Below are positions 11,311 through 22,801 of a stretch of 64,000 nt of DNA, in pieces. The notes beneath the pieces were generated by a model that had not been told where the DNA came from, did not search any database, and was given only the letters and a program-made list of their open reading frames with translations. The position numbers and the translations under genes were made by a program. Every line of letters begins with the position of its first letter. The first letter of the stretch is position 1. Origin of the DNA: Narthecium ossifragum. Lineage: Eukaryota; Streptophyta; Magnoliopsida; Dioscoreales; Nartheciaceae. The stretch is taken from the NCBI GenBank assembly GCA_963920575.1, contig OY986969.1:21677434-21741433 (forward strand), in the 5' to 3' direction.

Positions 11311-12827
11311 AGGTTTCGACATATACGTGTTTCTCTGGATTTTTTGGATTTTCTGACTAAGTTTTTCAGATCTCGAAATTAGTTCTTGTTTTCGGATTAA
11401 TGGGGTTTTGTTTTAATCCGGTTTAAGTTTTAACCGATTATTTTAATCGGTGGGAGGGCATGGTGGGTGAACCCATGCCCGATCCCTCCTTGGATCACTC
11501 CGGCGTAGTCGCGGAAGCCTCGACGGCAACCGCGACGGCGGTTTTGGGCGGCGCAGGGCTCCCCGTCGGCTGCTGCGGCGGTGTCGGCGTTGCCTCACCG
11601 GATCCACCGGCTCTTCTCCTACCCGGCACCGTCACCAATGCGCGTCGGCAAGCTCCAGCCGACATCTATGGCTTGGAGGCTCTCCGACGCGCCTCTAGTC
11701 ACCGGCCTTTGGCCGGATAAGGGCGGCGACGGCGCATAAGGACAGCGGTGGCGCATAAAGGCGGCGGTGAAACCCTAGCACTAGGGTTTCACCCAATCGG
11801 GAGGAAGGAGAAGAAGTAAGTTCGGGTTTCGGATTTCGGGTTCCCGGATCCGAACCATTAAGATTTTAAGTTCTATCGGGGTTTCGGGTTTGGATGTTGT
11901 TTAGAACCCGAATCCAATCCGGTTTTTAATTAAGTGCGCATTTTGCAGAAATCACCCCGACCTTTTGGAAATCTCGGTTTTCTTTCCTCTGGTTGTCTAT
12001 TACGCTCGTTTTCTTTTCTGTGGAGGGGTTTTTTGCAACAGCTTATGTTATAATGCTGTTTCTTTCTCGTTTTAAGTCCGATTTAGTCCTGATTTGAGCC
12101 GTTTGACTCGTTATTGCATAGGGATCTCTATGATGATGTTCATGTTATTATATCATGCCTATGCTTATTATATCTGCAGATATTAATTTGCTTTTAGAAA
12201 TAATTTATGTTGTTTCTTTAAGCTATGTTAGTGATTCATTTCAGTTCAGTTATGAATCATATATGTTTAATTCTGCTTGCAAACCAAAACCATGTTATTA
12301 CATAAGGTATGATTAAGTTGTCTTTAAAATACTTATGGGTGGACCAAAGTGACCCTAAGTTATTTTAATGTGCATCTTATCATAATCATGGACGTAGTAA
12401 CAAAAGTTGCATCTAGAACATTATCACAAAGGTCAGTTCCAAAGGAGGGCCAATGTGAATGTATGTTTTTAGATGGATAGGATAGTGCATTTTTTGCATT
12501 CTATGCCTAAGGAGATCTTGTCGGCCCAAAGGTGTCAGACTCCTTAGCCTAAGAAGTCGAAAATGGCACTAGATTCTATAGATGAAAATATTTCATCAAG
12601 TTGAGAAAGACCTAATAGCGGTTGTAAACTTAGGCCCAAAGGAGGGGTTTACAATGTCACCAACTGGTCCCTCACCCAAATATTTTAATGACCTAAAATA
12701 TTTGGGGCACCCTTGGCATGATGAAATCATGACTTGAGAAGAACGTGTGGAATGAATGAATAATATTGTTGATAAAATAGAAATTAAGGCATAATCTAAT
12801 GTGAGTTAATTTTATCTTTATTTTCAG
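11311..12827 (+). other. Long leader of the copia element
   Basis: About 1.5 kb separates the PBS from gag. The first part (11440-11830) is GC-rich and contains an 86-codon ORF at 11460-11720 without recognised similarity. The rest is AT-rich and non-coding. TTTTCAG immediately before the gag frame at about 12828 could act as a splice acceptor, which would remove the leader from a gag mRNA; this is inference. Confidence 0.5.
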
Positions 12828-13611
12828 CTATCACTCCTGCTTTAGTTAATAACTCTTCTAATATTTCCCTTTTGAATGGTTCCAATTTCACTGAATGGAA
12901 GGATCAGATCCAGATTACATTAGGGTGGATGGACTTAGATCTGGCATTTAGGGTCGAAAGGCCAGCTGCTCCTACAAAGCAGAGTACGCCAGAGGAAAAA
13001 GCTCTATATGAGAAATGGGAACGCTCTAATCGGCAAAGTCTTTTGCTGATGAAGGCGTATGTCGGAAAGAACATTCGGGGATCTATCCCTCAATGTGAGA
13101 CAGCCCGTTCTTATTTAGAGAATATAGAACAATAATTTGTTAGTTCTAATAAGGTTCTTGCCAGCACCCTAATGAACAAGCTATCCTCCATGAAGTATAC
13201 TGCTAATGAAACTATTCGTGAACACATAATGGAAATGCGAGATGTTGCGGCTCAACTTAATGGACTTGAAGTCACCATTTCTGATTCTTTCCTTGTGCAC
13301 TTCATTCTCAACTCCGGCCTGCTCAATATGGAGCTTTTAAGATTTCTTATAACACACATAAGGAAAATTGGTCAGTTAATGAACTCCTGACCATGTGTGT
13401 TCAAGAAGAAGGGAGGTTGAGGCAAGAGAAACAAGAAAGTGTTAACTTTGTTTCTCAAGCCAAGAAGGGCAAAGGAAAGGCAAAGGCCGAACCTCTTAAG
13501 AAGAAGATAAAGGTTAATCCAGCTATTCAGGATCAAGCTGGAAATCCTGGACCCATTCAGATTCAACAGGGGAACCAGGCAAGGTGCTTCTTCTATAAGA
13601 AAAGTTGACAC
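12828..13611 (+). pseudogene. copia gag (capsid) remnant
   Basis: The frame reads LLNGSNFTEWKDQI, WERSNRQSLLLMKAYV, an in-frame stop after LENIEQ, then LMNKLSSMKYTANETIREHI. This matches the UBN2/copia gag pattern. A frameshift near 13330 shifts to the segment NELLTMCVQEEGRLRQE followed by a lysine-rich tail. The zinc knuckle is damaged: CFFYKKS-stop-HIKKDC lacks the second cysteine and the usual GH. It once encoded the structural capsid protein; no functional product is expected. Confidence 0.85.
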
Positions 13612-14728
13612 ATCAAGAAAGATTGCCATAAATATCATATTTGGGTAGCAAAGAAAGGTAATCACTTTGCTTTAGTTTCTGAAAAGTTGAATAAATTTCC
13701 GCATTCTAGTTACTCCTGGTGGATTGACTCTGGGGCCACTATTCATGTGGCAAATTCCATGCAGCTCCTCTCAATGCATCGGGCTCCAAATGAGGGTGAT
13801 CGTTGCATCATCATTGGCAATAAAGTGCGTTCACGCGTTGAGGCAGTAGGAACCTGCAGAATAAAACTAGATTATGGATTTGTTTTAGAACTTGAGAACA
13901 CTTTTTATATTCCTAGTTTTTCTAGGAATTTAATTTCAGTTTCGTTATTGGACAAATATGGTTATTCCTTTAATTTTAATAATTATGGATTGTCCATCTA
14001 TTCTTGTTCTCAGTTGGTTGGATCTGGAATCTTAGTTGATGGTTAATATAAGCTGTATTTAGATAATTCTATGTGTGAGGCTTATTTAACAATGAAAAAT
14101 CTTCTATGCTTTGGCATAGAAGACTAGGGCATATTTCTGAAGACAGACTTAGAAGACTTGTGAATAATGGGGTATTACATACTCTTGATTTCACAGACTT
14201 CAAAACTTGTCTAGATTGCTTCAAAGGAAAGCAAACTAGAGTCTTCAAGAAAGATGCAACAAGGAGTAATGAATTGTTAGGATTGATCCATACGGATATT
14301 TGTGGTCCGTTTCCTCCTACCATCAATGAAGAAAAATATTTTATCACCTTTACTGATGACTTTTCAAGATTTGGTTACATTTATTTGCTTTCTGAAAAAT
14401 CAAATTCAATTGATGCCTTTAAGGTTTTCAAGGCAGAAGTTGAGAAGCAATTAAATAAAGTAATCAAAGTGGTCAGATCGGATAGAGGTGGTGAGTATTT
14501 TGGTAGGCACACTGAAGCTGGTCGAGTCCTGTGTCCATTTGGTAGATTCCTAGAGGAATGTGGTATTGTTGCACAATACTCCATGCCAGGCAGGCCAAGT
14601 CAAAATGGTGTTGCTAAAAGAAGGAATCGGACTCTTATAGATATGGTTAGGAGTATGATGAGTAATTCCAATCTACCTTTATCCTTGTGGGGTGAGGCCT
14701 TAAAGACTGCTATATACATCCTTAATAG

Positions 14729-17120
14729 TGTCGCGCCCCGACCCGCAGAGCGCACCCGGGCCGGGGACCGCGAGGGGAAGACACCTACAACTACTAGCCT
14801 CGACTGGCGGAAACAGCCGAGACAAAGGCCCAGCTGGCGGAAACAGCTGGACACCACAGAGAAAGAGCGAAAGCAGGAAACAAAAGCTAACAACGTCTAT
14901 TACAAACACATAATAGAGTTACAACAGGAGAAACCTAGATACAACAGATCTAGAACAAGGGGTAAACAGTCCCCAAAAGAAAGCAAGCCACACTGCCCAC
15001 CGGGGTCTCCACGAAGGCGCAGACAAAGCCATCCTGACCCTCAGACAAGGTCAGGAGCCGGCGCGCTGCCACTGGACGACCGACGGGGCAACGGTTGGGA
15101 GAACCGGGCACCAGCACCTGCAACAAACACAGTCCAGGTAGGCATGAGCAACAGCTCAGCAGGGTCCCACTCCACAACCCCCACAAGAAAGGCAAACCCA
15201 AAGACCAACCCTGAAGCCAAGTGCTGAGGCTTGCCAAGGATCCCATAAATCCTATCGATAACCCGAAGGGTCCCTGTCCCGAGTACGTCTCCGACTGCCA
15301 CTGTCTAGGGATCGATAAACTCCGACTGTCCCTGACACAGGGTGGACATGACGTTACTGGTAGGACACCCTTTCCCAAGCGGGACCTCCACACTTGGCGG
15401 AACAACCGAGGTTACGACAACCACCTCCCAGCACTCCAAGCCACAGAGCCACGATCCCTGACTCCCGACCAGGCACTAAGTCTAAGGACTGCCAAGGTTC
15501 CATAACCCTATCGATGCCCCAAGGGCTCCCGACATGAACCTTGCTCATCACCCTAAGCACCCAACAGGGGAAAAGGTTCCATGCGGGATCACCCCCTGCA
15601 CCAACAGAGGGACAGAACCGTGCAGGACACCTCCACTTAGCACCTGGGTACGGAGTACAAGGGGGAAACACCCACCCAAACTAGGCTAACATGTCTAATG
15701 CACAGTTAAGCAAAACAGGGCAGACAGATATAAAGCTGTAAACAAGCAACAAGGCAAGGGCACACCTTCGGCCCATTTATACTAAACACTCCCGAGGGTC
15801 ATGACTCCCTCGGTTCACCACAAAGCGGTAAGGGCATACCGTCAGCCCATTTATTCTACACACCTGAGAGGCATCACCCTCCCAGTTCAACCACAAAGCG
15901 ATAAACATTCATGCATAAATCACTACATGATAAACCCCGAGGGTAAAACCGTAAAGACCATTTACATGCGAAGCCCCGCGGGCAAAACCCTTGAAAACCC
16001 TCTCTGCTACTGAAGGATCGATCCTTCACCCAGGGAGGATCGATCATTCAAGCAACAGTGAGCTTCCCTCACTGTCGAGCCAAAGAAGATTGATCACTCC
16101 TTCCAAGGAGATCGATCTTTTTGGCGACAGAGGGCACCCTTCCAGTCGCACCAAGGAAGATCGATCCTTCTCCCAGGAAGATCGATCATTCTCGGGACGA
16201 AGGGTAACCAGGCTGACCCAGGCCCCATGATCGATCTCCTCCCATAAGAAGATCGATCATGTGGCTGGGCGCAGCAAACTAACACCAGAGGATCGATCAC
16301 TTCACCCAGGAAGATCGATCATGATGGGTTCCGATGTACTTTCGGCCGGAAAAATCGCCGGAATACACAACCAAACCTCACCAAACTTGGTGGGCTGGTA
16401 GATCTGATAACCACGAAGCTCCTCAAGGCTTCAAAACCGGAAAAACACCAACTCCACAAGAGATCTAAAACGAAAACGAAAACCGGATTCAAAACCTCGG
16501 AAAACAACCGGAGTTTAGAATGAGAACCCTACCTCCTCAACGCAGCTTCGATCCACAAGTCCTACCCCAGGACCTTCCTCGACTTGCCACGAACCCAACG
16601 AGCCTTCAAGCTCCCGGAAAGATGGCCGGAGGAGGAAGAACGGAGGAGGAGAAGGAGCGGTCTCAACCGGGGAAGAAACAGAGCCGCGCGAGGGAGAAGA
16701 AGAAGAGAGGAAGAAAGGAAGGGGGGAAAGGGCGGGTAAGGCCGGGGAAAAGCCGGCGAACCCGGGGAAAAGCCGGGGGAGGGGAGGGAAAGTCTTCCCT
16801 CCCCTGACAGGGGAAGCGACGGCCACCGCGGTGGCCGTCCTTCGAAAGCCACCGACAAGGACTTCCAGGCACAGGAAGGATCGATCCTCCATGACCAAAG
16901 GATCGATCATCCCTGCCCAGAAGTGCAAACTTGGGTTGGAAAACGGGCCCAAGCCCAGAACACCCAAGTTAGGGTCCACCTAACCTTTCTAACAAACACA
17001 ACCATCAAGCAAGGCCTGTGTGTGCACACCCAGTGTGAAAAACGACCGCCAAGGCGCAATTTCCCAAATTGCCCTTGGGATCAACCACCAGCTATAGGAA
17101 TAGAGGGGCAGGTCCTCACA
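14729..17120 (-). mobile_element. Solo LTR, TGTGAGGACC family, minus orientation (TSD AATAG)
   Basis: A 2,392-bp LTR, TGTCGCGCCCCGACC...GGTCCTCACA on the plus strand, is flanked by AATAG at 14724-14728 and 17121-17125. The ends match the 5.4-kb-distant solo LTR at 3102-5438 and the gypsy LTRs at 28389 and 34400. It lies inside copia integrase and is therefore younger than the copia element. Confidence 0.93.
16016..16320. repeat. Five GATCGATC pairs (plus a sixth at 16879/16901)
   Basis: Pairs start at 16016/16038, 16088/16110, 16159/16180, 16229/16251 and 16291/16313, with a sixth at 16879/16901. Start-to-start spacing is 22, 22, 21, 22, 22 and 22 bp. Linkers are about 14 bp and tend to read pyrimidines, then CCCAGG or CCAAGG, then purines. 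Confidence 0.92.
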
Positions 17121-19721
17121 AATAGAGTACCTTCGAAGGTTGTCGCTCAAACACCGTTTGAAATGTGGACATGAAGGAAACCAAGTTTGAATCATTTTCA
17201 TACTTCGAGATGTCAAGCAGAGGCTAGGTTTTATAATCCACAGGAAAGGAAATTGGATCCAAGGACAATAAGTTCATATTTCATTGGATATTCAGAAAGA
17301 TCCAAGGGATTTAAATTTTATTGTCCTTCACTCCAAACCAGAATTGCTGAAACTGACATTGCAAAATTTATTGAGGATGATTTGCTTAGTGGGAGCACAG
17401 AACCCCGAAATTTAAATTTTGAGGAACTGGTTGAACCCAACCGAGCACCAGATGGTGTATTTGTGTTGCCACTTCCAGTGATACAACCAAATACCATGGA
17501 GTTACAATCTGGAAATCAAATGCCACATCATCAAGAAAATGAAAATATAGATGTGCCAGTTGATCATCAAGATAACGATCAACCCAATCAAACTCAATTA
17601 AATGCGGATGTCAATGAACCTCCAGTTCCAGATAACAATCCAATTGGATTGAGGAGGTCAGCTAGAGAAAGAAGACCAGCTATATCCTCAAGTGAATATC
17701 ATTTGTATTTACATGAAGGATGTGAGTTAGAAGATCCCATTACATTTTCACAAGTCATAGAAGGAAGAAATTCTTCAAAGTGGATTGATGCCATAAAGGA
17801 AGAGCTAAACTCGATGCAAAAGAACAATGTCTGGGAGCTCACTTTGTTACCAAAAGGAGTCAAACCCATTGGGTGTAAATGGGTCTACAAGACCAAAACT
17901 GACTCTAAAGGTAACATTGAGAGACATAAGGCTAGACTTGTAGCAAAAGGTTTTACTCAAAAAGGAAGGCATTGATTACTCAGAGGCCTTCTCTCCTGTT
18001 TCAAGGAAGGACTCTTTTAGAATAATCATGGCTTTGGTGGCTCATTTTGATTTAGAGCTTCACCAAATGGATGTGAAAACAACTTTTCTTAATGGAGATC
18101 TTGATGAAGAAGTGTATATGGATCAACCTGAAGGATTCTCGCAAAAGGAAAATGAACATTTAGTATGCAAGCTTAAGAAATCAATTTATGGATTAAAGCA
18201 AGCTTCCCGTCAATGGTATCTCAAGTTTAATGAGATAATTATGACCTTTGGTTTTAAAGAAAACACTGTTGATCAGTGTATATATCTCAAGGTCAGTGGG
18301 AGCAAGTTCATAATTTTGATTTTATATGCTGATGATATATTACTTGCTACTAATGATTTTGGGTTACTTCACAAGACCAAATCTTTCCTTAATCAAAATT
18401 TTGAGATGAAGGATATGGGTGAAGCCTCTTATGTCTTAGGCATAGAGATTCACAGAGATAGATCTAAGTATACTCTTGGGCTATCTCAGAAGGCCTACAT
18501 CTCTAAAGTAATTGAGAGGTTTGGTATGAGTGATTGTAAACCTGGAGTTGCACCTGTTCAAAGGGTGACAAACTCAATAAAGCGCAGTGTCCACAAAATA
18601 ATTTGGAGAGAGCTGAAATGGATCAAATTCCATATGCATCTATTGTTGGCAGCTTGATGTATGCTCAAACATGCACTCGGCCAGATATTGCCTATGCTGT
18701 TGGACTACTTGGTCGATACCAAAGTAATCCAGGCATGGAGCATTGGAAAGCAGCCAAAAAGGTGTTAAGGTACTTGCAGGGGACAAAAGATTACATGCTC
18801 ACATATAGACGTCATGAGGATCTTGAGGTCATTGGATATTCAGACTCAGATTTTGCTAGTTGCCCTGATGAGCGCAAATCAACGTCAGGATACTTGTTTC
18901 TACTAGCAGGTGGCGCTATTTCTTGGGTTAGTGAGAAGCAAAAGTCAACAGCTTCTTCTACTATGCATGCCGAGTATATAGCTTGCCATGAAGCCACATC
19001 CCAAGCCTTAGGATTGAGGAACTTCATTGCTGGATTGAAAGTGGTTGATTCCATATCCAAGCCAATGAAGATTTATTGTGATAACTCTGCAGCTATTCTC
19101 TTTGCCAATAATAAAAAGACATCAAAAAGATCTTTACATATAGATGTCAAATATTATGTGGTAAGAGAGAGAATCCAGGAAGGCTTGGTGTTTATTAGTC
19201 ATATTAGCACTGTTTTGATGTTAGCAAACCCAATGACCAAAGGTCTAGCACCTGAGGTATTTAAGGAACATGTTATAAGGATGGGTCTTATCTCTTTTTC
19301 AGATACTATGTAATGCTTTGATTTATTAATAATATTATTCATTCCTGTTTTCAATACATTGGTGTTGATAAAGTGTTGTGTCCCTTGAGGGCAATAAAGT
19401 TTGACTAAGGAATAGACATAAAGAATAGTCTATTCATATATGAGCATAAAGATAAGGCTCAAATCCCTGAGATCACATAAAGTGTTTGGTTTAGAAAAGG
19501 CAATAGTAGCGTGATTATGGAAGGAACTACTCGATTATACTGAGGTAGAACCGCCATAGTTCCTATTGTTGATACTTTTCGAAGATCAAATTAAGGAACC
19601 TGATTGACATTTTGAACTCATTGTTTTTCAAAGTGCGCGCATATGGTTTATATTAAATTGTTGAACCGCATAAAGTTTTCTATAAATATATTATGTACAA
19701 AGTTTTTATTTTTTTATTCAT

Positions 19722-19741
19722 TATATATATATATATATATA
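19722..19741. repeat. (TA)n microsatellite in the copia 3' region
   Basis: A 20-bp TA run lies between the end of pol and the polypurine tract. Confidence 0.85.
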
Positions 19742-19768
19742 GCTTGAAGTTTGTGTGCTTCGTAATCC

Positions 19769-19779
19769 AAGTGGGAGAA
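19769..19779 (+). other. Polypurine tract of the copia element
   Basis: AAGTGGGAGAA directly abuts the 3' LTR start at 19780. It is the expected primer site for plus-strand DNA synthesis. Confidence 0.8.
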
Positions 19780-20224
19780 TGTTGGACTTGATCCAATCTG
19801 TCCACATAAGGTGGACCACATTTGCAACAAACCAAGTTTAAGTGGTTCATAAGGTTTAAGAGTTCAAGATCAATTCAAATACTGATTTGAATTGATTTGC
19901 CAGTTGGATTGTGATAACCCATATATTTACATACCTTAACAGGAGATATTCCTTGATGGGTTAGGATTATTTATCTGTTAATATAAATAGGGACTTGGTC
20001 CCCTCTCGGCTATGTACGGTTTTAGGGTTCTCCATCTACCACACATGAATCCCAATCTTTGTGATCAGATCTGAAGAACAGAAGAACATTCAAGAGGGAC
20101 TGTCGAAGATCAATGCTTCCGCACACTCAAGAAGGATTTAGCGATGTCGGGTATGTTTTTAATCGCATAAAGTTTCAGATCTGCATGATTGATATATGTA
20201 GATCTATATGGTTTTATTCCAACA
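19780..20224 (+). repeat. 3' LTR of the copia element
   Basis: Near-identical to 10824-11295 apart from scattered substitutions and a ~27-bp deletion near 20045. Confidence 0.95.
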
Positions 20225-20298
20225 CTTAAACCTTATAAACCACTTAAACTTGATTTATGATCCACTTTATGTGAACACATTGGATCAAGTCCAACAAT

Positions 20299-20451
20299 AT
20301 CACCTCTTATCACCTCACCACTGGAAGGTTGGAAGAGGTCCGCATGAATTTTTGCCCAGAGTGGGAGAACATAGATACCATAGCTTTCATGATCACTCCT
20401 TGCCTTGAGTCTTTAGATCCTCCTAGTGGAAAATATACTCCGTCGCACTGA
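20299..20451 (+). pseudogene. F-box protein C-terminal exon fragment
   Basis: An open stretch of 50 codons reads SYHLTTGRLEEV, CPEWENID, AFMITPCLESLDPPSGKY and then stops at 20449-20451. It is clearly homologous to the last exon of the F-box pseudogene at 47942-48259 (SYHLTTGIRLEEV, FCPDWENIG, ITPCLESLDPPGGKY). Similarity continues about 50 bp into the 3' flank (CATGCATGCTGGTTTGTCCA). The upstream part of the gene is not visible; the old copia LTR abuts the fragment on its left. Non-functional as it stands. Confidence 0.7.
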
Positions 20452-21094
20452 GATTATACATACATGCATGCTGGTTTGTCCAGGAATCTATACTACTCTG
20501 GCTTATTTCCATTGAACTCGATCTTGTGTAATGAATTGGTCTGTGAACTTAAAATGGACAGACTCATTTGCACCTTGATCCGTACGGTAGATTATTGGGT
20601 TCGGGTTGGGACCCTAAACCCGATAGGATCCGATCGAGAGTCCGTTCGGTTTGAGGATAGGATAAATTTGCATGATGAATAAAATAAAATTATACATTCA
20701 TCAAATGTAGTTATACAAGACTTCAAAGAAAAATGTTTAAACGCATAAATAGATTTATGCATACTCATTCTCGATCCAAACGGTCCGATCTCTGTTTGGT
20801 TGAGAGTAGAAAATAAGAAGGGGTTAGAAAAAATAAAAATAAAAATAAAGAATGAGAATAAAAAAAAATAAAGAGAAATAGAATAGATAAAATAATAGTA
20901 ATCATATTTCACAAACTTTGATGTTCGGGGTTAATAACAGTGACCCAAGACTAACGAACGCCTCAAGAGCCGTCGTCAACGGTCAATCTGTCACCTCAGG
21001 CCCATTGACCCAATAAATAAACCAACTATCCGTACCGGAAATTGGCATCCCCGGCCGTCGTACTTGACTCGGGCGAATCATCAAAAAGACTCCT
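20452..21094. other. Intergenic DNA 3' of SLP2, with a possible small MITE
   Basis: AT-rich intergenic sequence. At about 20637-20793, the segment GTCCGTTCGGTTTGAGGATAG and a partly complementary CATACTCATTCTCGATCCAAACGG form a weak terminal inverted repeat around an AT-rich core, suggesting a ~155-bp hAT-like MITE. No clear TSD is visible. Confidence 0.35.
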
Positions 21095-22294
21095 TCAAGC
21101 TTGCACTTCCACTTGCTTGAGCCCACCACCATGTGGTAGCAACAAAGCCAGCCCCTTTTTCTCCTCAACCTCAGAGACCGCTTTTGCTCGCCGCCGGTGA
21201 TCATAGGCCGCGTTGGCCGTCAGAACTCTCAGCTCCCCTTTCCCGTCGATCTCCAACACCTCCGGTATACCATCGACGCATCCCCGGGACAGCCCCACGT
21301 CTATCCTTAATGCTTGGTTCTCGCAAACCCCATTGATACCGTCCTCCTGGATGGTATGCCCCATCACCATCCGACGAACCCCCGGGATCATCTCCAGCAC
21401 CTTCTTGAGCTGCTCGCAGTCGCATTCCGATCCCTCTGAGAACCTCCGCAACCACACCACCGCGTCCCTCCCCCTCATGTACCTTGGCGACAACTTCCCC
21501 CTCCTCCCCTCCACCCAATCCCTCACCTCCTCGTTAATCCTCTCCAGCCCATGAGCTATATGGTCCCCGAGAAGCCCGCCGTGGACGAACACCGAGCCGC
21601 CGACCACTATGACGGCTTGATTTCCCGAGAGAAAGCGAGTGGATATGGGGCCGGTGGGTCGCAACGCGGCAATCCGAGCATGGAAACCGTCCCAATACTC
21701 CTTTTTTATCCCCGGGAATGATCTGGGGATGCCTTGGAAGGGATCCCCCTGGTTTTCGAGCCCGACGCAGAGGCGTTTCATCGCGAGGCCGGTGCGGTAC
21801 CAGTGAGCCCAGAGGGAGAACTCGTCGAGGCCGGCGCGTGTGATGTATCGGAAGTCCGCCTCGAGGTTCATGACCTCGTGGTTGCCGTGGAGGGTGAGCA
21901 ACGCGCCACCGGCGGCGGCGGCGTCGAGCTTGAGGCGATGGAGTAGGTAGAGGATACGGAGCTCCTCGCCACCGCGGTCGAGGACGTCGCCCACCTGGAC
22001 AGCCACGGAGGCGCCGCCGGTCCACCGCCTCGTCTCGGGGTCGGCGATCCTCGCCATCGAGAGGGCTTCCATGGACTTAGCCAAGTCGCCATGTAGATCG
22101 CCGATCGCCACCAGCCGGGACGGGGCCGGGAAGCGGGTGGGGGTGGGGTTAGGGCTTGGAGTTGGGGAGCTAAGTTGAGGGTTGGGATCGGAGGTCGGAA
22201 AGAAGACGCCGCCGACGGTGAAGTCGACGAAGGCGTCGACGAAGGAGGAGAGGAGGGGTGGGATACCGCTGCACGCCGTGTCAAACGAGGCCAT
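21095..22294 (-). CDS. SLP2: Shewanella-like protein phosphatase 2 (SLP2-type Ser/Thr/Tyr metallophosphatase)
   Basis: An uninterrupted 399-codon single-exon gene encodes a PPP-family metallophosphatase of the plant Shewanella-like type. Metal and substrate motifs are in order: GDLHGD (65-70), GDVLDRG (102-108), GNHE (137-140), VHGG (237-240) and GHT (312-314). Between GNHE and VHGG it has the extended insert usual for SLPs. The N terminus is a short variable segment (PTPSPNPTPT) with no obvious transit peptide, which favours SLP2 over the chloroplast SLP1. Known SLP2 enzymes act as soluble phosphatases outside chloroplasts; the substrate here is unknown. Coding GC is high. The start is the first ATG, supported by the matching start of the 462-912 pseudogene. 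A MULE begins only 61 bp upstream of the ATG, so the native promoter may be displaced to beyond 38844. Confidence 0.9.
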   Translation of the reverse strand: MASFDTACSGIPPLLSSFVDAFVDFTVGGVFFPTSDPNPQLSSPTPSPNPTPTRFPAPSRLVAIGDLHGDLAKSMEALSMARIADPETRRWTGGASVAVQVGDVLDRGGEELRILYLLHRLKLDAAAAGGALLTLHGNHEVMNLEADFRYITRAGLDEFSLWAHWYRTGLAMKRLCVGLENQGDPFQGIPRSFPGIKKEYWDGFHARIAALRPTGPISTRFLSGNQAVIVVGGSVFVHGGLLGDHIAHGLERINEEVRDWVEGRRGKLSPRYMRGRDAVVWLRRFSEGSECDCEQLKKVLEMIPGVRRMVMGHTIQEDGINGVCENQALRIDVGLSRGCVDGIPEVLEIDGKGELRVLTANAAYDHRRRAKAVSEVEEKKGLALLLPHGGGLKQVEVQA

Positions 22295-22345
22295 CTCCGA
22301 TTGGTTTGGTTGGCAGAAGTGGGTAGAGGGCCGTGTTGTCTTATA

Positions 22346-22354
22346 AAGATTAAA
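22346..22354. repeat. Left 9-bp TSD of the MULE
   Basis: AAGATTAAA, repeated exactly at 38836-38844. A 9-bp duplication is diagnostic of Mutator-superfamily insertion. Confidence 0.93.
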
Positions 22355-22371
22355 GGGTAAAAATCATTTTG
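22355..22371 (+). repeat. Left terminal inverted repeat of the MULE
   Basis: GGGTAAAAATCATTTTG is a perfect 17-bp inverse match to 38819-38835. Beyond this the ends share only short blocks such as TTTCAAAA and CACGTGACC, so the repeat is short or eroded for a MULE. Confidence 0.88.
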
Positions 22372-22801
22372 TTTTTTATTTAAATCATGTGTTTCAAAAG
22401 GTAACAAAATAAATAAACACTGTAGTTATAATAATTTTAAGTTAAACTCATATTTAGTGACGGCGTTTGTGAATTTAACGTCAAACCGGCCACGTGACCT
22501 CATTTGGCTGGTTTTGCGCGATCTTCCGTCAAGGAAGCCAGTTTTCCACTTCCTCCCTCTATTTTATAACAATATTTAACCCCTATTGTTAGGGTTTCTC
22601 CGGCCAAACGTCCGGTGAGTGAAATCGGTGGGCTCTGTCGGATTTTTCACCGATGAAGACACCCTTCGAGGTCATTCTCCCTCCAAGTAGGGTTTTGCTC
22701 CCTCGTATTAACCCACATCATCTTCTTCTTTGTGTTTTATATCCTTCGTAGGTGACTGTTGAACTACAACTCATCACCCAAAGATCATCACCCAAATATC
22801 C

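Larger units (their letters stand above)
13612..19313 (+). pseudogene. copia pol (protease, integrase, RT, RNase H), interrupted
   Basis: Domain order is protease (WWIDSGATIHVANS, 13717 on), GAG-pre-integrase (LWHRRLGHISEDRL, 14109 on), integrase (HTDICGPF, TFTDDFSRF, VVRSDRGGEYF, then the D,D,E glutamate region), RT (17830-18560, KWVYKTK, QMDVKTTFLNGDL, LYADDILL) and RNase H (KSTASSTMHAEYIA, YCDNSAAI, HIDVKYY; ends 19313). A solo LTR interrupts integrase after YILN; beyond it the frame resumes RVPSKVVAQTPFEMWT with TGA replacing the usual glycine codon. Further damage: a stop at 14044-14046, a one-base insertion near 17965 and a frameshift near 18590. The 373-codon ORF beginning at 14106 runs artificially into the LTR. 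Confidence 0.92.
10824..20224 (+). mobile_element. Ty1/copia retrotransposon (TSD CTTAA), nested
   Basis: The complete element has LTRs of 472 bp (10824-11295) and 445 bp (19780-20224), a tRNA-Met primer-binding site, gag, protease, integrase, RT and RNase H in copia order, and a polypurine tract. It is flanked by CTTAA at 10819-10823 and 20225-20229. A 2.39-kb solo LTR (14729-17120) sits in the integrase region. Stops and frameshifts in gag, integrase and RT make it defective. It inserted into an older LTR of its own family in opposite orientation. Confidence 0.95.
9108..20296 (-). mobile_element. Old minus-strand copia LTR, split by later insertions
   Basis: Read on the minus strand from 20296 to 20225, from 10823 to 10630 and from 9195 to 9108, the three pieces form one LTR of about 350 bp. 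It starts TGTTGGACTTGATCC and contains TTAGGATTATCTATCTG and GTATAAATAGGGACTT, like the LTRs of the copia element nested within it, but is clearly diverged from them. It is a solo LTR of the same copia family, in opposite orientation. The expected TSD is not visible (TAGTA against ATATC), consistent with age. Confidence 0.7.

Noticed and set aside
14106..15227. 373-codon ORF as one protein
   Set aside because: Only the first ~208 codons are integrase; the rest is read-through into the inserted LTR.
16515..16979. Overlapping Pro/Ser- and Lys/Arg-rich ORFs
   Set aside because: Low-complexity purine/pyrimidine stretch in the LTR at 14729-17120, without known domains.
21534..22025. 163-codon Arg/Pro-rich ORF
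   Set aside because: Frame-shifted shadow of the GC-rich SLP2 coding sequence.
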